Shown here: positions 1 through 5,168 of the stretch, piece after piece
How positions within the stretch are numbered: position 1 is the first letter of the stretch
How the letters are laid out: each line of letters opens with the position of its first letter
DNA from: Hadesarchaea archaeon DG-33
GTDB taxonomy: Archaea; Hadarchaeota; Hadarchaeia; Hadarchaeales; Hadarchaeaceae
Assembly: GCA_001515185.1 (NCBI GenBank)
Contig: LQHI01000034.1
Location: 1 to 6,013 of the forward strand
Direction: 5' to 3'
DNA length: 6,013 nucleotides
Notes under the pieces: generated by a model
The model's database searches: none
Seen by the model: only the letters and a program-made list of their open reading frames with translations
Told to the model about the DNA's origin: nothing
Translations under genes and position numbers: made by a program

Positions 1-87
1 CTTCGCTCGGTCACGTTTACTGCCGGCCGCGTTATCCGAGACGTTGATGGAATATATGACCCTGCCTTGCTGTCGAGTTCAAGATGA
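1..87 (+). other. possible 3' end of a truncated reading frame
   Basis: The first frame is open from the window edge to a TGA at 85-87, giving 28 residues that end in DPALLSSSR. The composition is protein-like, but the stretch is too short to assign and no family is recognised. The opposite strand also has an open frame over part of this stretch, so coding on either strand is uncertain. It could simply be non-coding. Confidence 0.2.
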
Positions 88-308
88 AATAGATATTTCG
101 GACCCAATCCTGGTTATGCAATGTTTCTACCGCAATTCGATAGTTTCGCCAAAGGAGTCCGGCTTCTAATAATACCCCTCCCGTAAGTGACTAAATTGTC
201 ATTGCCCCAATAGACGTCCATGGAAATCCTTCATAGGAGTGTAAGTCTAATAACTAAGAAGGGAATAATTCTTACTTTGGCTGTGGGATAAGGTCAAAGT
301 GCCATTAA
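88..308. other. intergenic stretch with no recognised feature
   Basis: This lies downstream of the peptidase gene on the minus strand. I see no open frame, RNA gene or repeat in it. The only structure is a weak AT-rich 6-bp hairpin (TAAGAA at 255-260, TTCTTA at 269-274). It has no GC stem or U-tract, so it is not a convincing terminator for the minus-strand operon. Confidence 0.5.
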
Positions 309-1157
309 TTATCTTTTCTTTTTACTTTTGTGGAAGGTCGGGGGTTCCCATTCAACGCCATCGCTGTTATTTTCATACTCGTCTTCTTCCCATCCCGCAA
401 TGCCTTCCTCGTCGAAAAGTAACGTGAGCACTTGGCCATAGGAGTTGATTGGTAATGTCCATTCGAGAATTTCGGTGTGTGGTTTAACCCCTCGGCCCGA
501 AACCCAAGTTTCCGCCTTCACGACTTCAAAACAATCCGGTGGTACAGAACCTCGGAAAACGGTGTGAGCGATGGTACCAGGAGGAATAATCCCGGTCAGG
601 ACGTAGGAGGCAAACTCTCTCGACTTGTGAAACCATGATATCGTGCGCTTCTCGCTTACAATAAGAGCACAGGCATAGTCAGTGAGATCCAAGAATCTCA
701 TGGCGGTTGCAGTCAAGGTCGTTTGACTCATAGCAGCCAGGGTTCGAACAGTGTCCCATCCCGGCTCACGCACCTTTACAAGTTCCTGGTATATAAACTG
801 CGGCATTAGAAGCGCTGCAGCAAAGTTATTAGCTCTGAGTTCAACAGGTTGAATTTGATCTTTGAAGGATTCGATATCATCCCTAGAACAATAAAAGCTA
901 TCTTGATAGTCACTGTCCATACATAGATGTCCCAATTCGTGGGCACCTGTAAAGTTCTTTCGGCCTTGCTCCTTGATAGATGAATTGACGCCTATGAGGG
1001 ACTTCCCGCTTGGATTTAATAAAAGTAGACCGTCGATACTTTTGAGTTTATCCTCAACATAAGCTATATCCAGCGTTAGGCATATATCTCTTGGGATGAT
1101 CGGCAATTTCGTTATGCCGAGTTCTTCTAAGAGCTTTGTGGCTTCTAATTCCGGCAT
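309..1157 (-). CDS. capP: ImmA/IrrE-family zinc metallopeptidase, CapP-like regulator of CBASS
   Basis: This 282-residue protein carries the zinc peptidase signature HELGH at residues 73-77 and the third-ligand block ELRANNFAAALLMP from residue 106, where Glu106 is the likely ligand. Both are diagnostic of the ImmA/IrrE (COG2856, DUF955) family. The part after about residue 170 is a separate C-terminal domain of the kind found in IrrE and CapP relatives. It ends in an acidic stretch (about 249-270) and a basic tail. No signal peptide or membrane segment is visible, so it should be cytoplasmic. Family members cleave a partner XRE repressor, and in CBASS loci CapP cleaves CapH after DNA damage. 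The ATG overlaps the repressor's TGA by one base (TGATG), implying coupled translation. Calling it CapP rather than a phage or ICE-type ImmA rests on its place beside CBASS genes. The peptidase family itself is near certain. Confidence 0.9.
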   Translation of the reverse strand: MPELEATKLLEELGITKLPIIPRDICLTLDIAYVEDKLKSIDGLLLLNPSGKSLIGVNSSIKEQGRKNFTGAHELGHLCMDSDYQDSFYCSRDDIESFKDQIQPVELRANNFAAALLMPQFIYQELVKVREPGWDTVRTLAAMSQTTLTATAMRFLDLTDYACALIVSEKRTISWFHKSREFASYVLTGIIPPGTIAHTVFRGSVPPDCFEVVKAETWVSGRGVKPHTEILEWTLPINSYGQVLTLLFDEEGIAGWEEDEYENNSDGVEWEPPTFHKSKKKR

Positions 1158-1507
1158 CAGCTTTCCTTATTTTTCAAGAATTCAATAAGTTTGGAGATCG
1201 TCTCTTGGTCTTCAGAGTCCAATGACTGAAACCCACGAAAGAAGGCTTTTGCATTTTCATGTTGCAGTAGATCCTGGACCTCTGATTCATCCGTTTTACC
1301 GGATAGATAATCCATGGAGACGCCCAGAACAGTGGCTATCCTATGAAGCACGGGAATGGTGGGGACCCTGTGCCCATTTTCAATTTGAGATATCGCCGCA
1401 GGCGTAATACCTGCCTCTTGAGCAAGTTTCGCTTGGTTTATTCCTTTCCGCTCTCGGGCTTCTATAATCCGATTCTTCAACGCTTTCTTATCGAATCCTC
1501 TCACCAT
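1157..1507 (-). CDS. capH: XRE-family HTH transcriptional repressor, CapH-like
   Basis: This is a 116-residue DNA-binding protein. A Cro/C1-type helix-turn-helix spans about residues 11-70, with the typical pattern RERKGINQAKLAQEAGIT, then AAISQIENG and PTIPVLHRIATVLGVSMDYL. A C-terminal helical tail (about 76-116) would carry dimerisation and the peptidase cleavage site, as in CapH and ImmR. The frame is open upstream to 1582, but the ATG at 1507 is preceded by a strong GGGAGGGG Shine-Dalgarno five bases away, and the HTH begins just after it. The extra 25 upstream residues show no domain. The gene is divergent from the CBASS operon and coupled to the peptidase gene, the arrangement of CapH/CapP modules. 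It is expected to repress the CBASS promoter and probably its own. The CapH name is inferred from context; the HTH is clear. Confidence 0.88.
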   Translation of the reverse strand: MVRGFDKKALKNRIIEARERKGINQAKLAQEAGITPAAISQIENGHRVPTIPVLHRIATVLGVSMDYLSGKTDESEVQDLLQHENAKAFFRGFQSLDSEDQETISKLIEFLKNKES

Positions 1508-1512
1508 CTTAA

Positions 1513-1520
1513 CCCCTCCC
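1513..1520 (-). promoter_or_regulatory. ribosome binding site that sets the start of the XRE repressor
   Basis: Read on the minus strand this is GGGAGGGG, five bases before the ATG at 1507. No comparable site precedes the upstream ATGs of the same open frame, so it decides the start codon. Confidence 0.75.
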
Positions 1521-1539
1521 TCTCTCGAATTCATCGGTA

Positions 1540-1545
1540 ATGATA
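1540..1545 (-). promoter_or_regulatory. candidate -10 box for the repressor-peptidase operon
   Basis: On the minus strand this reads TATCAT, identical to the -10 of the divergent CBASS promoter. It lies about 33 bases upstream of the repressor start. The matching -35 is poor (TTTCCG at 1563-1568 with 17-bp spacing). An imperfect palindrome with arms GGTA/TACC (1536-1547) overlaps it and could be an autoregulatory operator. The assignment is tentative. Confidence 0.35.
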
Positions 1546-1583
1546 CCATAGAATTTACAGATCGGAAAGAAAAAATTAACAAA

Positions 1584-1600
1584 AAGGCTTGACAAGCCTT
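1584..1600. promoter_or_regulatory. 17-bp palindromic operator over the CBASS -35 box
   Basis: AAGGCTTGACAAGCCTT is a perfect palindrome (8-bp arms around a central A). It fully contains the -35 hexamer TTGACA. Its size and symmetry fit a dimeric XRE repressor, and it lies between the divergent repressor gene and the operon it would control. A bound repressor would block RNA polymerase access. Binding by this particular repressor is an inference. Confidence 0.65.
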
Positions 1601-1617
1601 CGGTTATTGATTATCAT
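1589..1617 (+). promoter_or_regulatory. sigma70-type promoter of the CBASS operon
   Basis: TTGACA at 1589-1594 and TATCAT at 1612-1617 are separated by exactly 17 bp. Transcription should start near 1624, giving a leader of about 30 bases before the small frame at 1656. No other clear promoter precedes the effector gene, so this one probably drives the small frame, effector, CD-NTase and E2 genes together. Confidence 0.7.
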
Positions 1618-1655
1618 CTTGTTAATAAAAAATTCACAGAAAGGAGAGACGAGAA

Positions 1656-1823
1656 ATGGCAAAGACGAAAGGCTTGAAACCGGGTGAGAGAACTCCAGTT
1701 TCGGGTTAGTATCGGAACACAAGGACCAGAACGGAGGTAACGTCAGTAAAGGGTGAGCCTCTACCTCCCGGGACCAAAGGGTCCAGGTACAGCCTCGTGG
1801 ATAGGACCAAGCATAAGAAATAA
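1656..1823 (+). pseudogene. small YjzC-like protein gene interrupted by an in-frame amber codon
   Basis: An ATG at 1656 follows AAGGAG (1641-1646) and encodes MAKTKGLKPGERTPVSG before a TAG at 1707-1709. The same frame then stays open for 37 more codons to TAA at 1821-1823, with a segment reading KGEPLPPGTKG and an end reading YSLVDRTKHKK. Together these look like one roughly 55-residue basic protein of a YjzC-like family, whose members typically read PG...SGQY near the N-terminus and KGEPLPP...LVD.TKH near the C-terminus. A Gln is usual at the TAG position, so CAG to TAG is the simplest explanation. The function of this family is unknown to me. It is the first gene after the CBASS promoter and ends 24 bases before the effector gene. 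It may be dead, make only a 17-residue peptide, or be read through. Confidence 0.6.
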
Positions 1824-1847
1824 TTCGACAAAGGAGCTTGTTATCTC

Positions 1848-3086
1848 ATGAGCAACCAAGAGAACCAGTTGAGGGAAAAGAAAATTCCTTCAAAATCAAG
1901 TATCTCGATGTCGCATGCTTCAAAGTACTCAGATGGGGCGAATCTATCGCCTGTCGAAAGCGTTCCCAAACGCAGAATTCAACCCATTGCGCAGCTACTT
2001 CTTTTTGTGCACGCAGGGGGGCGGTGTGAGTTTGACGGGTGCAATAAGTATCTTCTACAACATCATTTGACGCTCACGGAAGGTAATTTCGCCCAGGTCG
2101 CTCACATTGTAGCTTTTAGACCCAAGGGACCACGCGGGAAGGGACCTTCTCGACCAAAAAACATCAACGACATCTCAAATCTGATGCTCCTTTGCCCCGG
2201 GTGTCACAAACTTGTTGACGATAATCCTTCCAATTACACTCGTGGTACTCTTGGGGAATACAAACGCCGCCATGAAGATCGGATCCGCCATGTGACAGGT
2301 CTTGGGCCCGACCTAAGAACCACCGTCGTACAACTCAAGGCGAACATTGGTGGCCATCCCGTTGATATACCAGTTTCTCAAGTCGTAGAAGCTGTCGCCC
2401 CTCGTTACCCAACAGACCTACGCGGCTTTGTCATCGATCTTACAGCTATTCATGGAGACGACCAAGCCTTTCTTAAAACAGCGACCCAGAATATTCCGCG
2501 CCACATTGAGCGGTTATATGCTCCTGGGATGGATGTCGAAAGGACGCGGCACATATCACTTTTTGCGCTAGCGCCGATTCCACTCCTCGTATTCCTTGGG
2601 AGACAGTTAAGCAACAAGATCCCTGTGGAGCTTTATCAAAGACACCGTGATGCCGGGGATTGGACTTGGAAGGTCTCAGGTGAGCCGGTTGAATATGAAT
2701 TTCGCCGGCTCCGATCCGGTACCGATCAGAGTAAGGTAGCACTCATTTTGTCGTTGAGCGGCACCGTTCATGTCGAGGATCTTGCGGGAGAATTTGGAGA
2801 TGCTTTTTCCGTCTACGAAATCACTCTGAGAGGCACTGCGCCGAATCCGACATTTCTGAGGACCAAAGAAGATCTCAGGCTGTTCAAACATACGTATCAG
2901 GTATGCCTACGAGAAATTATGCGCAATCACGGAAAACTTAAAGCCATTCACCTATTCCCTGCTATCCCAGCTCCAGTTGCTGTTCTTTGCGGACACGAAC
3001 TGCTCCCGAAGGTCGATCCAACACTCATAGTATATGACTATGACAAAAGAAAAGGGGGTTTCAAATTCACATTGGAGGTCAATTAA
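1848..3086 (+). CDS. cap5: CBASS effector: HNH endonuclease-SAVED fusion (Cap5-type)
   Basis: This 412-residue cytoplasmic nuclease has two domains. The HNH domain (about residues 50-145) shows zinc cysteines C60 and C65, the catalytic AHI with His86, the NLMLLC block with Asn111, and CPGCH with C116, C119 and His120. The C-terminal SAVED domain (about 165-412), a cyclic-nucleotide sensor, ends with the recognisable LFPAIPAPVAVLCGHELLP and VDPTLIVYD segments. In studied Cap5 proteins, binding of a cyclic dinucleotide such as 3',2'-cGAMP drives oligomerisation, and the HNH domain then degrades duplex DNA and kills the infected cell. The specific ligand here cannot be read from sequence. The start at 1848 is supported by AAGGAG at 1831-1836. 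About 40 Ser-rich residues precede the HNH domain, and Met21 is an alternative start but lacks a ribosome site. The CD-NTase gene follows after two bases. All key HNH residues are present, so the enzyme should be active. Confidence 0.92.
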   Translation: MSNQENQLREKKIPSKSSISMSHASKYSDGANLSPVESVPKRRIQPIAQLLLFVHAGGRCEFDGCNKYLLQHHLTLTEGNFAQVAHIVAFRPKGPRGKGPSRPKNINDISNLMLLCPGCHKLVDDNPSNYTRGTLGEYKRRHEDRIRHVTGLGPDLRTTVVQLKANIGGHPVDIPVSQVVEAVAPRYPTDLRGFVIDLTAIHGDDQAFLKTATQNIPRHIERLYAPGMDVERTRHISLFALAPIPLLVFLGRQLSNKIPVELYQRHRDAGDWTWKVSGEPVEYEFRRLRSGTDQSKVALILSLSGTVHVEDLAGEFGDAFSVYEITLRGTAPNPTFLRTKEDLRLFKHTYQVCLREIMRNHGKLKAIHLFPAIPAPVAVLCGHELLPKVDPTLIVYDYDKRKGGFKFTLEVN

Positions 3087-3088
3087 GC

Positions 3089-4000
3089 ATGAATGAAAAC
3101 GAATACCTTCGAGAAATTCTCAAATCTCAGACCTTAGCTCCAGGCAGCGAAGAGTTGAAGACGCTTCAAGAGCGCAGAGCAGAGGTGGAGGGATTGTTAC
3201 GCGAGCAATTCCACGAATCTTCTCCGACTATTCGCTATGGTGGATCCAAGGCTAAGGGCACTATGATTAAAGAGGCATACGATCTTGATATTATCTCCTA
3301 TTTCCCTCATGATGACACTTCAGCCGGAGAAACCCTGGAAGAGATATACAACAACGTTCGCGATGCCCTCTCGACCAAGTATTATGTTGAATCTAAGCCG
3401 TCTTCTTTGCGGCTCAAAGACGCGGACCCAAGTAATTATGGTGTTGATTTCCACATCGATGTCGTCCCTGGTCGCTACACAGACAACTCTAAGACTGACG
3501 TTTTTCTGTATCGATCCACAGGGGAGAAAAAAAGGCTCAAGACGAATCTCGATACTCATATCAGACATATCAAGGAGAGTGGGTTAATAGAAGCGATCCA
3601 ACTTCTTAAGCTTTGGAGGGTCCGTAACGGGTTGAGAGTGAAGCATTTTGCACTGGAACTCCTGGTAATTGAACTTCTTAAGGGCAAGCGTTCATGGGTC
3701 CTGAGTCGTCAACTTAAGCATGCTTGGGAACAGCTTCGAGACAATAGCGAAACGATCTCAATCCAGGATCCGGCTAATCCAACCGGAAACGATCTTTCTG
3801 AATTACTCAATGCGGGTATTCGCTCCGAATTATCGTCTGTCTCGGAAAGAACCCTTCAGATTATTCATGACTCTGGCTGGGAAGGAGTCTTTGGTCCCGT
3901 CGAAGAGAATGGCGAAGACGACAGAGGCAGGAGAATCGATATGCTTAAGGGTGCCGCAGCAGGTATCGCCACGCCAACGAGGCCGTGGTTTCTTCCATGA
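3089..4000 (+). CDS. CD-NTase (cGAS/DncV-like nucleotidyltransferase) of CBASS
   Basis: This 303-residue enzyme makes the cyclic oligonucleotide alarm signal. The polymerase-beta-like core is clear: GGSKAKGT at residues 51-58, the metal-binding pair D65 and D67 in YDLDI, and the third acidic residue D124 in VDFHIDVVPG. The later IQDPANPTGND block (about 225-235) matches the OAS/cGAS-like C-terminal helical part. All three catalytic acids are present, so it should be active. GGAGG at 3074-3078, inside the end of the effector gene, is its ribosome site. Its stop overlaps the E2 gene's ATG (ATGA), implying coupled translation. The tail, ending in TPTRPWFLP, is the region that E2-type partners conjugate in studied type II systems; that role here is inferred. 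Pairing with a Cap5 effector suggests a cyclic dinucleotide product, but the clade (for example CdnG) cannot be settled by eye, so no symbol is given. Confidence 0.92.
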   Translation: MNENEYLREILKSQTLAPGSEELKTLQERRAEVEGLLREQFHESSPTIRYGGSKAKGTMIKEAYDLDIISYFPHDDTSAGETLEEIYNNVRDALSTKYYVESKPSSLRLKDADPSNYGVDFHIDVVPGRYTDNSKTDVFLYRSTGEKKRLKTNLDTHIRHIKESGLIEAIQLLKLWRVRNGLRVKHFALELLVIELLKGKRSWVLSRQLKHAWEQLRDNSETISIQDPANPTGNDLSELLNAGIRSELSSVSERTLQIIHDSGWEGVFGPVEENGEDDRGRRIDMLKGAAAGIATPTRPWFLP

Positions 4001-4686
4001 AGAAGCACTGGCACAAGCTGGATCCAACTCTTCTTGAACGAATGAAGTCAGAGGTTCAATCCGTTTTCTCGAATCTTCATTTCTATCCGGCAAAGGATCG
4101 TGTTTTCATCCGCGGCAGTTTCCCGGTCATCCACGAAGGGAAGATTCTTGATCGGTATTCAATAGAAATTGAGTTGCCGCGTAATTATCCTGAATCGCTT
4201 CCGATCGTTCGCGAGGTTGGAGGGCGAATTCCTCAGACGGCTGATCGCCATATTAATCCGACTGGGGAAGCCTGCCTGTTCTTACCTGACGAGCGCTGGA
4301 AAGTTTGCCACCCCGGCTCTAGCCTTTTAGATTTCCTCAATGGCCCGGTTCGTAATTTCTTTGTAGGACAAAGCCTTGTTGAACTCGGACAACCCTGGCC
4401 GTTTGGAGAATGGTCGCATGCCTCTGTTGGTATAATAGAATACTATGCCGAACTCCTCGGTACCAAGGATTTGGCTACGATACTGAGATATCTTGACTAC
4501 CTCAGCAAGCCCAAAATAAAGGGACATTGGAAGTGTCCGTGTGGAAGCGGACGACGGCTTCGCAACTGTCACTTCGAAGAACTTAAAGACCTCAGGACCA
4601 AAGTCCGGCAGGACGATGCCCAGCGGTCTAGACAAAGATTGATTTCTCTGACGAAAACATTAGAAACAGTTGGTGGCGGAGAATAG
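3997..4686 (+). CDS. stand-alone E2-like (ubiquitin-conjugating-fold) CBASS protein with SEC-C zinc motif
   Basis: This 229-residue protein has two parts. The first (about residues 1-155) is E2-like: a beta-strand core with SIEIELPRNYPESLP, then RHINPTGEACLF, where Cys93 aligns with the E2 active-site cysteine, followed by GPVRNFFVGQ and GPWPFGEWSH-like blocks typical of CBASS E2 proteins. The second part holds a SEC-C zinc motif, CPCGSG...CH (C180, C182, C191, H192). With no E1 or JAB gene beside it, it marks type II-short CBASS, in which an E2-only protein forms a covalent link with the CD-NTase and boosts signalling. The ATG at 3997 overlaps the CD-NTase stop (ATGA). A GTG at 3985 is an alternative start adding four residues but has no better ribosome site. 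The gene ends in TAG, so TAG is used as an ordinary stop in this locus. Confidence 0.88.
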   Translation: MKKHWHKLDPTLLERMKSEVQSVFSNLHFYPAKDRVFIRGSFPVIHEGKILDRYSIEIELPRNYPESLPIVREVGGRIPQTADRHINPTGEACLFLPDERWKVCHPGSSLLDFLNGPVRNFFVGQSLVELGQPWPFGEWSHASVGIIEYYAELLGTKDLATILRYLDYLSKPKIKGHWKCPCGSGRRLRNCHFEELKDLRTKVRQDDAQRSRQRLISLTKTLETVGGGE

Positions 4687-4896
4687 AAAGATAGAATTCG
4701 GGGACCTGTGCCGAAGCCGTTAAACATAGGGGGCTTCGTGATATAATTGCGATTTTCCCGACTGTATACTTTTTGTATAGTAAGCAGCCAAAAAGAGACA
4801 GTACCAAATAGAATTGTGAATGCCTTTTAACCCGTAAAATCCCGAACAATCATAACTAGTTAGCACGAAAAGGGGGAAGGGCTGGTTGTTTTGTTT
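4687..4896. other. gene-free stretch between the CBASS operon and the tRNA remnant
   Basis: No credible gene is seen. It holds a possible terminator hairpin just after the E2 gene, a short hairpin-like TATAC-TTTTT-GTATA (4765-4779), and ACAGTACCAAA (4798-4808), which recurs inverted at 5059-5069. If the tRNA remnant is an attachment site, this is the end of the mobile island and could hold recombinase arm sites. That role is inferred. Confidence 0.45.
4712..4738 (+). terminator. possible terminator hairpin after the CBASS operon
   Basis: CGAAGCC (4712-4718) and GGCTTCG (4732-4738) form a perfect 7-bp GC-rich stem with a 13-base loop, starting 26 bases after the E2 stop codon. No U-run follows (TGATATAATT), so it is not a classical intrinsic terminator. 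It may be a weak terminator or an RNA 3'-end stabiliser. Confidence 0.35.
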
Positions 4897-5069
4897 CTGA
4901 TTCGTAATCAGTAGGTTGTCGGTTCAAATCCGACCGTCGGCTCCATCCATTTCCGAGGTCTCACGAGTCTCCCGCCTGATTGAACCTCACCATGTTCTAT
5001 GATTTTTCCATTGAGCAAGAGTCAAGAGCAGAACAGATGGCCCCCTTCGCCTTGACTTTTTGGTACTGT
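4798..5069. repeat. 11-bp inverted repeat flanking the tRNA remnant
   Basis: ACAGTACCAAA at 4798-4808 recurs as its reverse complement TTTGGTACTGT at 5059-5069, bracketing the tRNA-Thr remnant. ACTGTAT also occurs at 4761-4767 and 5065-5071. Such pairs can be recombinase or excisionase arm sites beside an attachment core, but chance is not excluded. Confidence 0.35.
4897..4945 (+). tRNA. 3' half of a tRNA-Thr (anticodon CGU); probable attachment-site remnant
   Basis: The stretch starts at the anticodon stem (CTGA, loop TTCGTAA with anticodon CGT, TCAG). A variable loop AGGTT follows, then a perfect T-arm (GTCGG, TTCAAAT, CCGAC), the acceptor 3' strand CGTCGGC, discriminator T and an encoded CCA. 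The 5' acceptor strand and D-arm are absent; the preceding bases do not fit a GCCGACG acceptor or a D-stem. It therefore cannot make a tRNA. This is the usual att core of elements that integrate at tRNA 3' ends. With this orientation the intact tRNA-Thr gene would be expected far to the left and the island would end here, with the CBASS locus inside it. Confidence 0.75.
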
Positions 5070-5098
5070 ATGGTTTGTATTTTAATGATTGTCCGGAC
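4946..5098. other. gene-free stretch after the tRNA remnant
   Basis: Nothing coding is recognised between the tRNA remnant and the promoter of the next operon. If the remnant is an att site, this is the first host or neighbouring-island DNA. Confidence 0.4.
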
Positions 5099-5127
5099 TT
5101 GACATTAGGATTATAAATCCTTATTAT
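5099..5127 (+). promoter_or_regulatory. strong sigma70-type promoter of the nucleotidyltransferase operon
   Basis: TTGACA at 5099-5104 and TATTAT at 5122-5127 are separated by exactly 17 bp. Initiation near 5134 would leave a leader of about 35 bases before the ATG at 5169. Short repeats cover the spacer, -10 and leader, which suggests tight autoregulation. Confidence 0.7.
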
Positions 5128-5151
5128 TAGGAAATAAAATCCTTATTATTA
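5107..5151. repeat. operator-like repeats over the nucleotidyltransferase promoter
   Basis: The 15-mer AAATCCTTATTATTA occurs at 5115-5129 and 5137-5151, a 22-bp period or two helical turns. AGGATT (5107-5112) and AATCCT (5116-5121) form an inverted repeat in the spacer, and further AGGA/TCCT pairs lie at 5129-5143. A similar TTCCTAAT sits just before the start codon. Same-face spacing across a promoter suggests cooperative binding by a regulator, perhaps the product of the downstream gene. Confidence 0.6.
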
Positions 5152-5168
5152 AGCAGTAACTTCCTAAT

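Larger units (their letters stand above)
1575..1626. repeat. outer inverted repeat flanking the CBASS promoter
   Basis: ATTAACAA at 1575-1582 and TTGTTAAT at 1619-1626 form a perfect 8-bp inverted repeat around the whole promoter, one arm upstream of the -35 and the other just past the -10. It could hold secondary repressor half-sites. AT-rich repeats of this length can also arise by chance. Confidence 0.4.

Noticed and set aside
255..274. Hairpin downstream of the peptidase gene as a terminator
   Set aside because: The stem is six AT-rich pairs with an 8-base loop and no U-tract, too weak to call.
1508..1582. N-terminal extension of the XRE repressor from an upstream ATG at 1582
   Set aside because: There is no ribosome site at the far ATG, while the ATG at 1507 has a strong one and the HTH domain starts just after it. 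The extension also overlaps the likely repressor promoter.
1656..1823. General reassignment of TAG to an amino acid in this locus
   Set aside because: The E2 gene ends with TAG, and the frame beyond it reads non-conserved sequence to another stop, so TAG appears to be a normal stop here. Gene-specific readthrough remains possible.
2473..2742. Minus-strand open frame within the effector gene
   Set aside because: It lies wholly inside a well-supported coding sequence, has no recognisable motif or ribosome site, and is best explained as an antisense shadow.
3985..3996. GTG start for the E2 gene
   Set aside because: It has no better ribosome site than the ATG at 3997, which forms a typical ATGA overlap with the CD-NTase stop.
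4327..4635. Minus-strand open frame across the E2 gene
   Set aside because: It is antisense to a strongly supported gene with clear E2 and SEC-C motifs, and its own product has no recognisable domain.
4628..4849. Minus-strand open frame in the gap after the E2 gene
   Set aside because: It has no ribosome site or family motif, overlaps the E2 3' end, and its composition follows AT-rich non-coding DNA.
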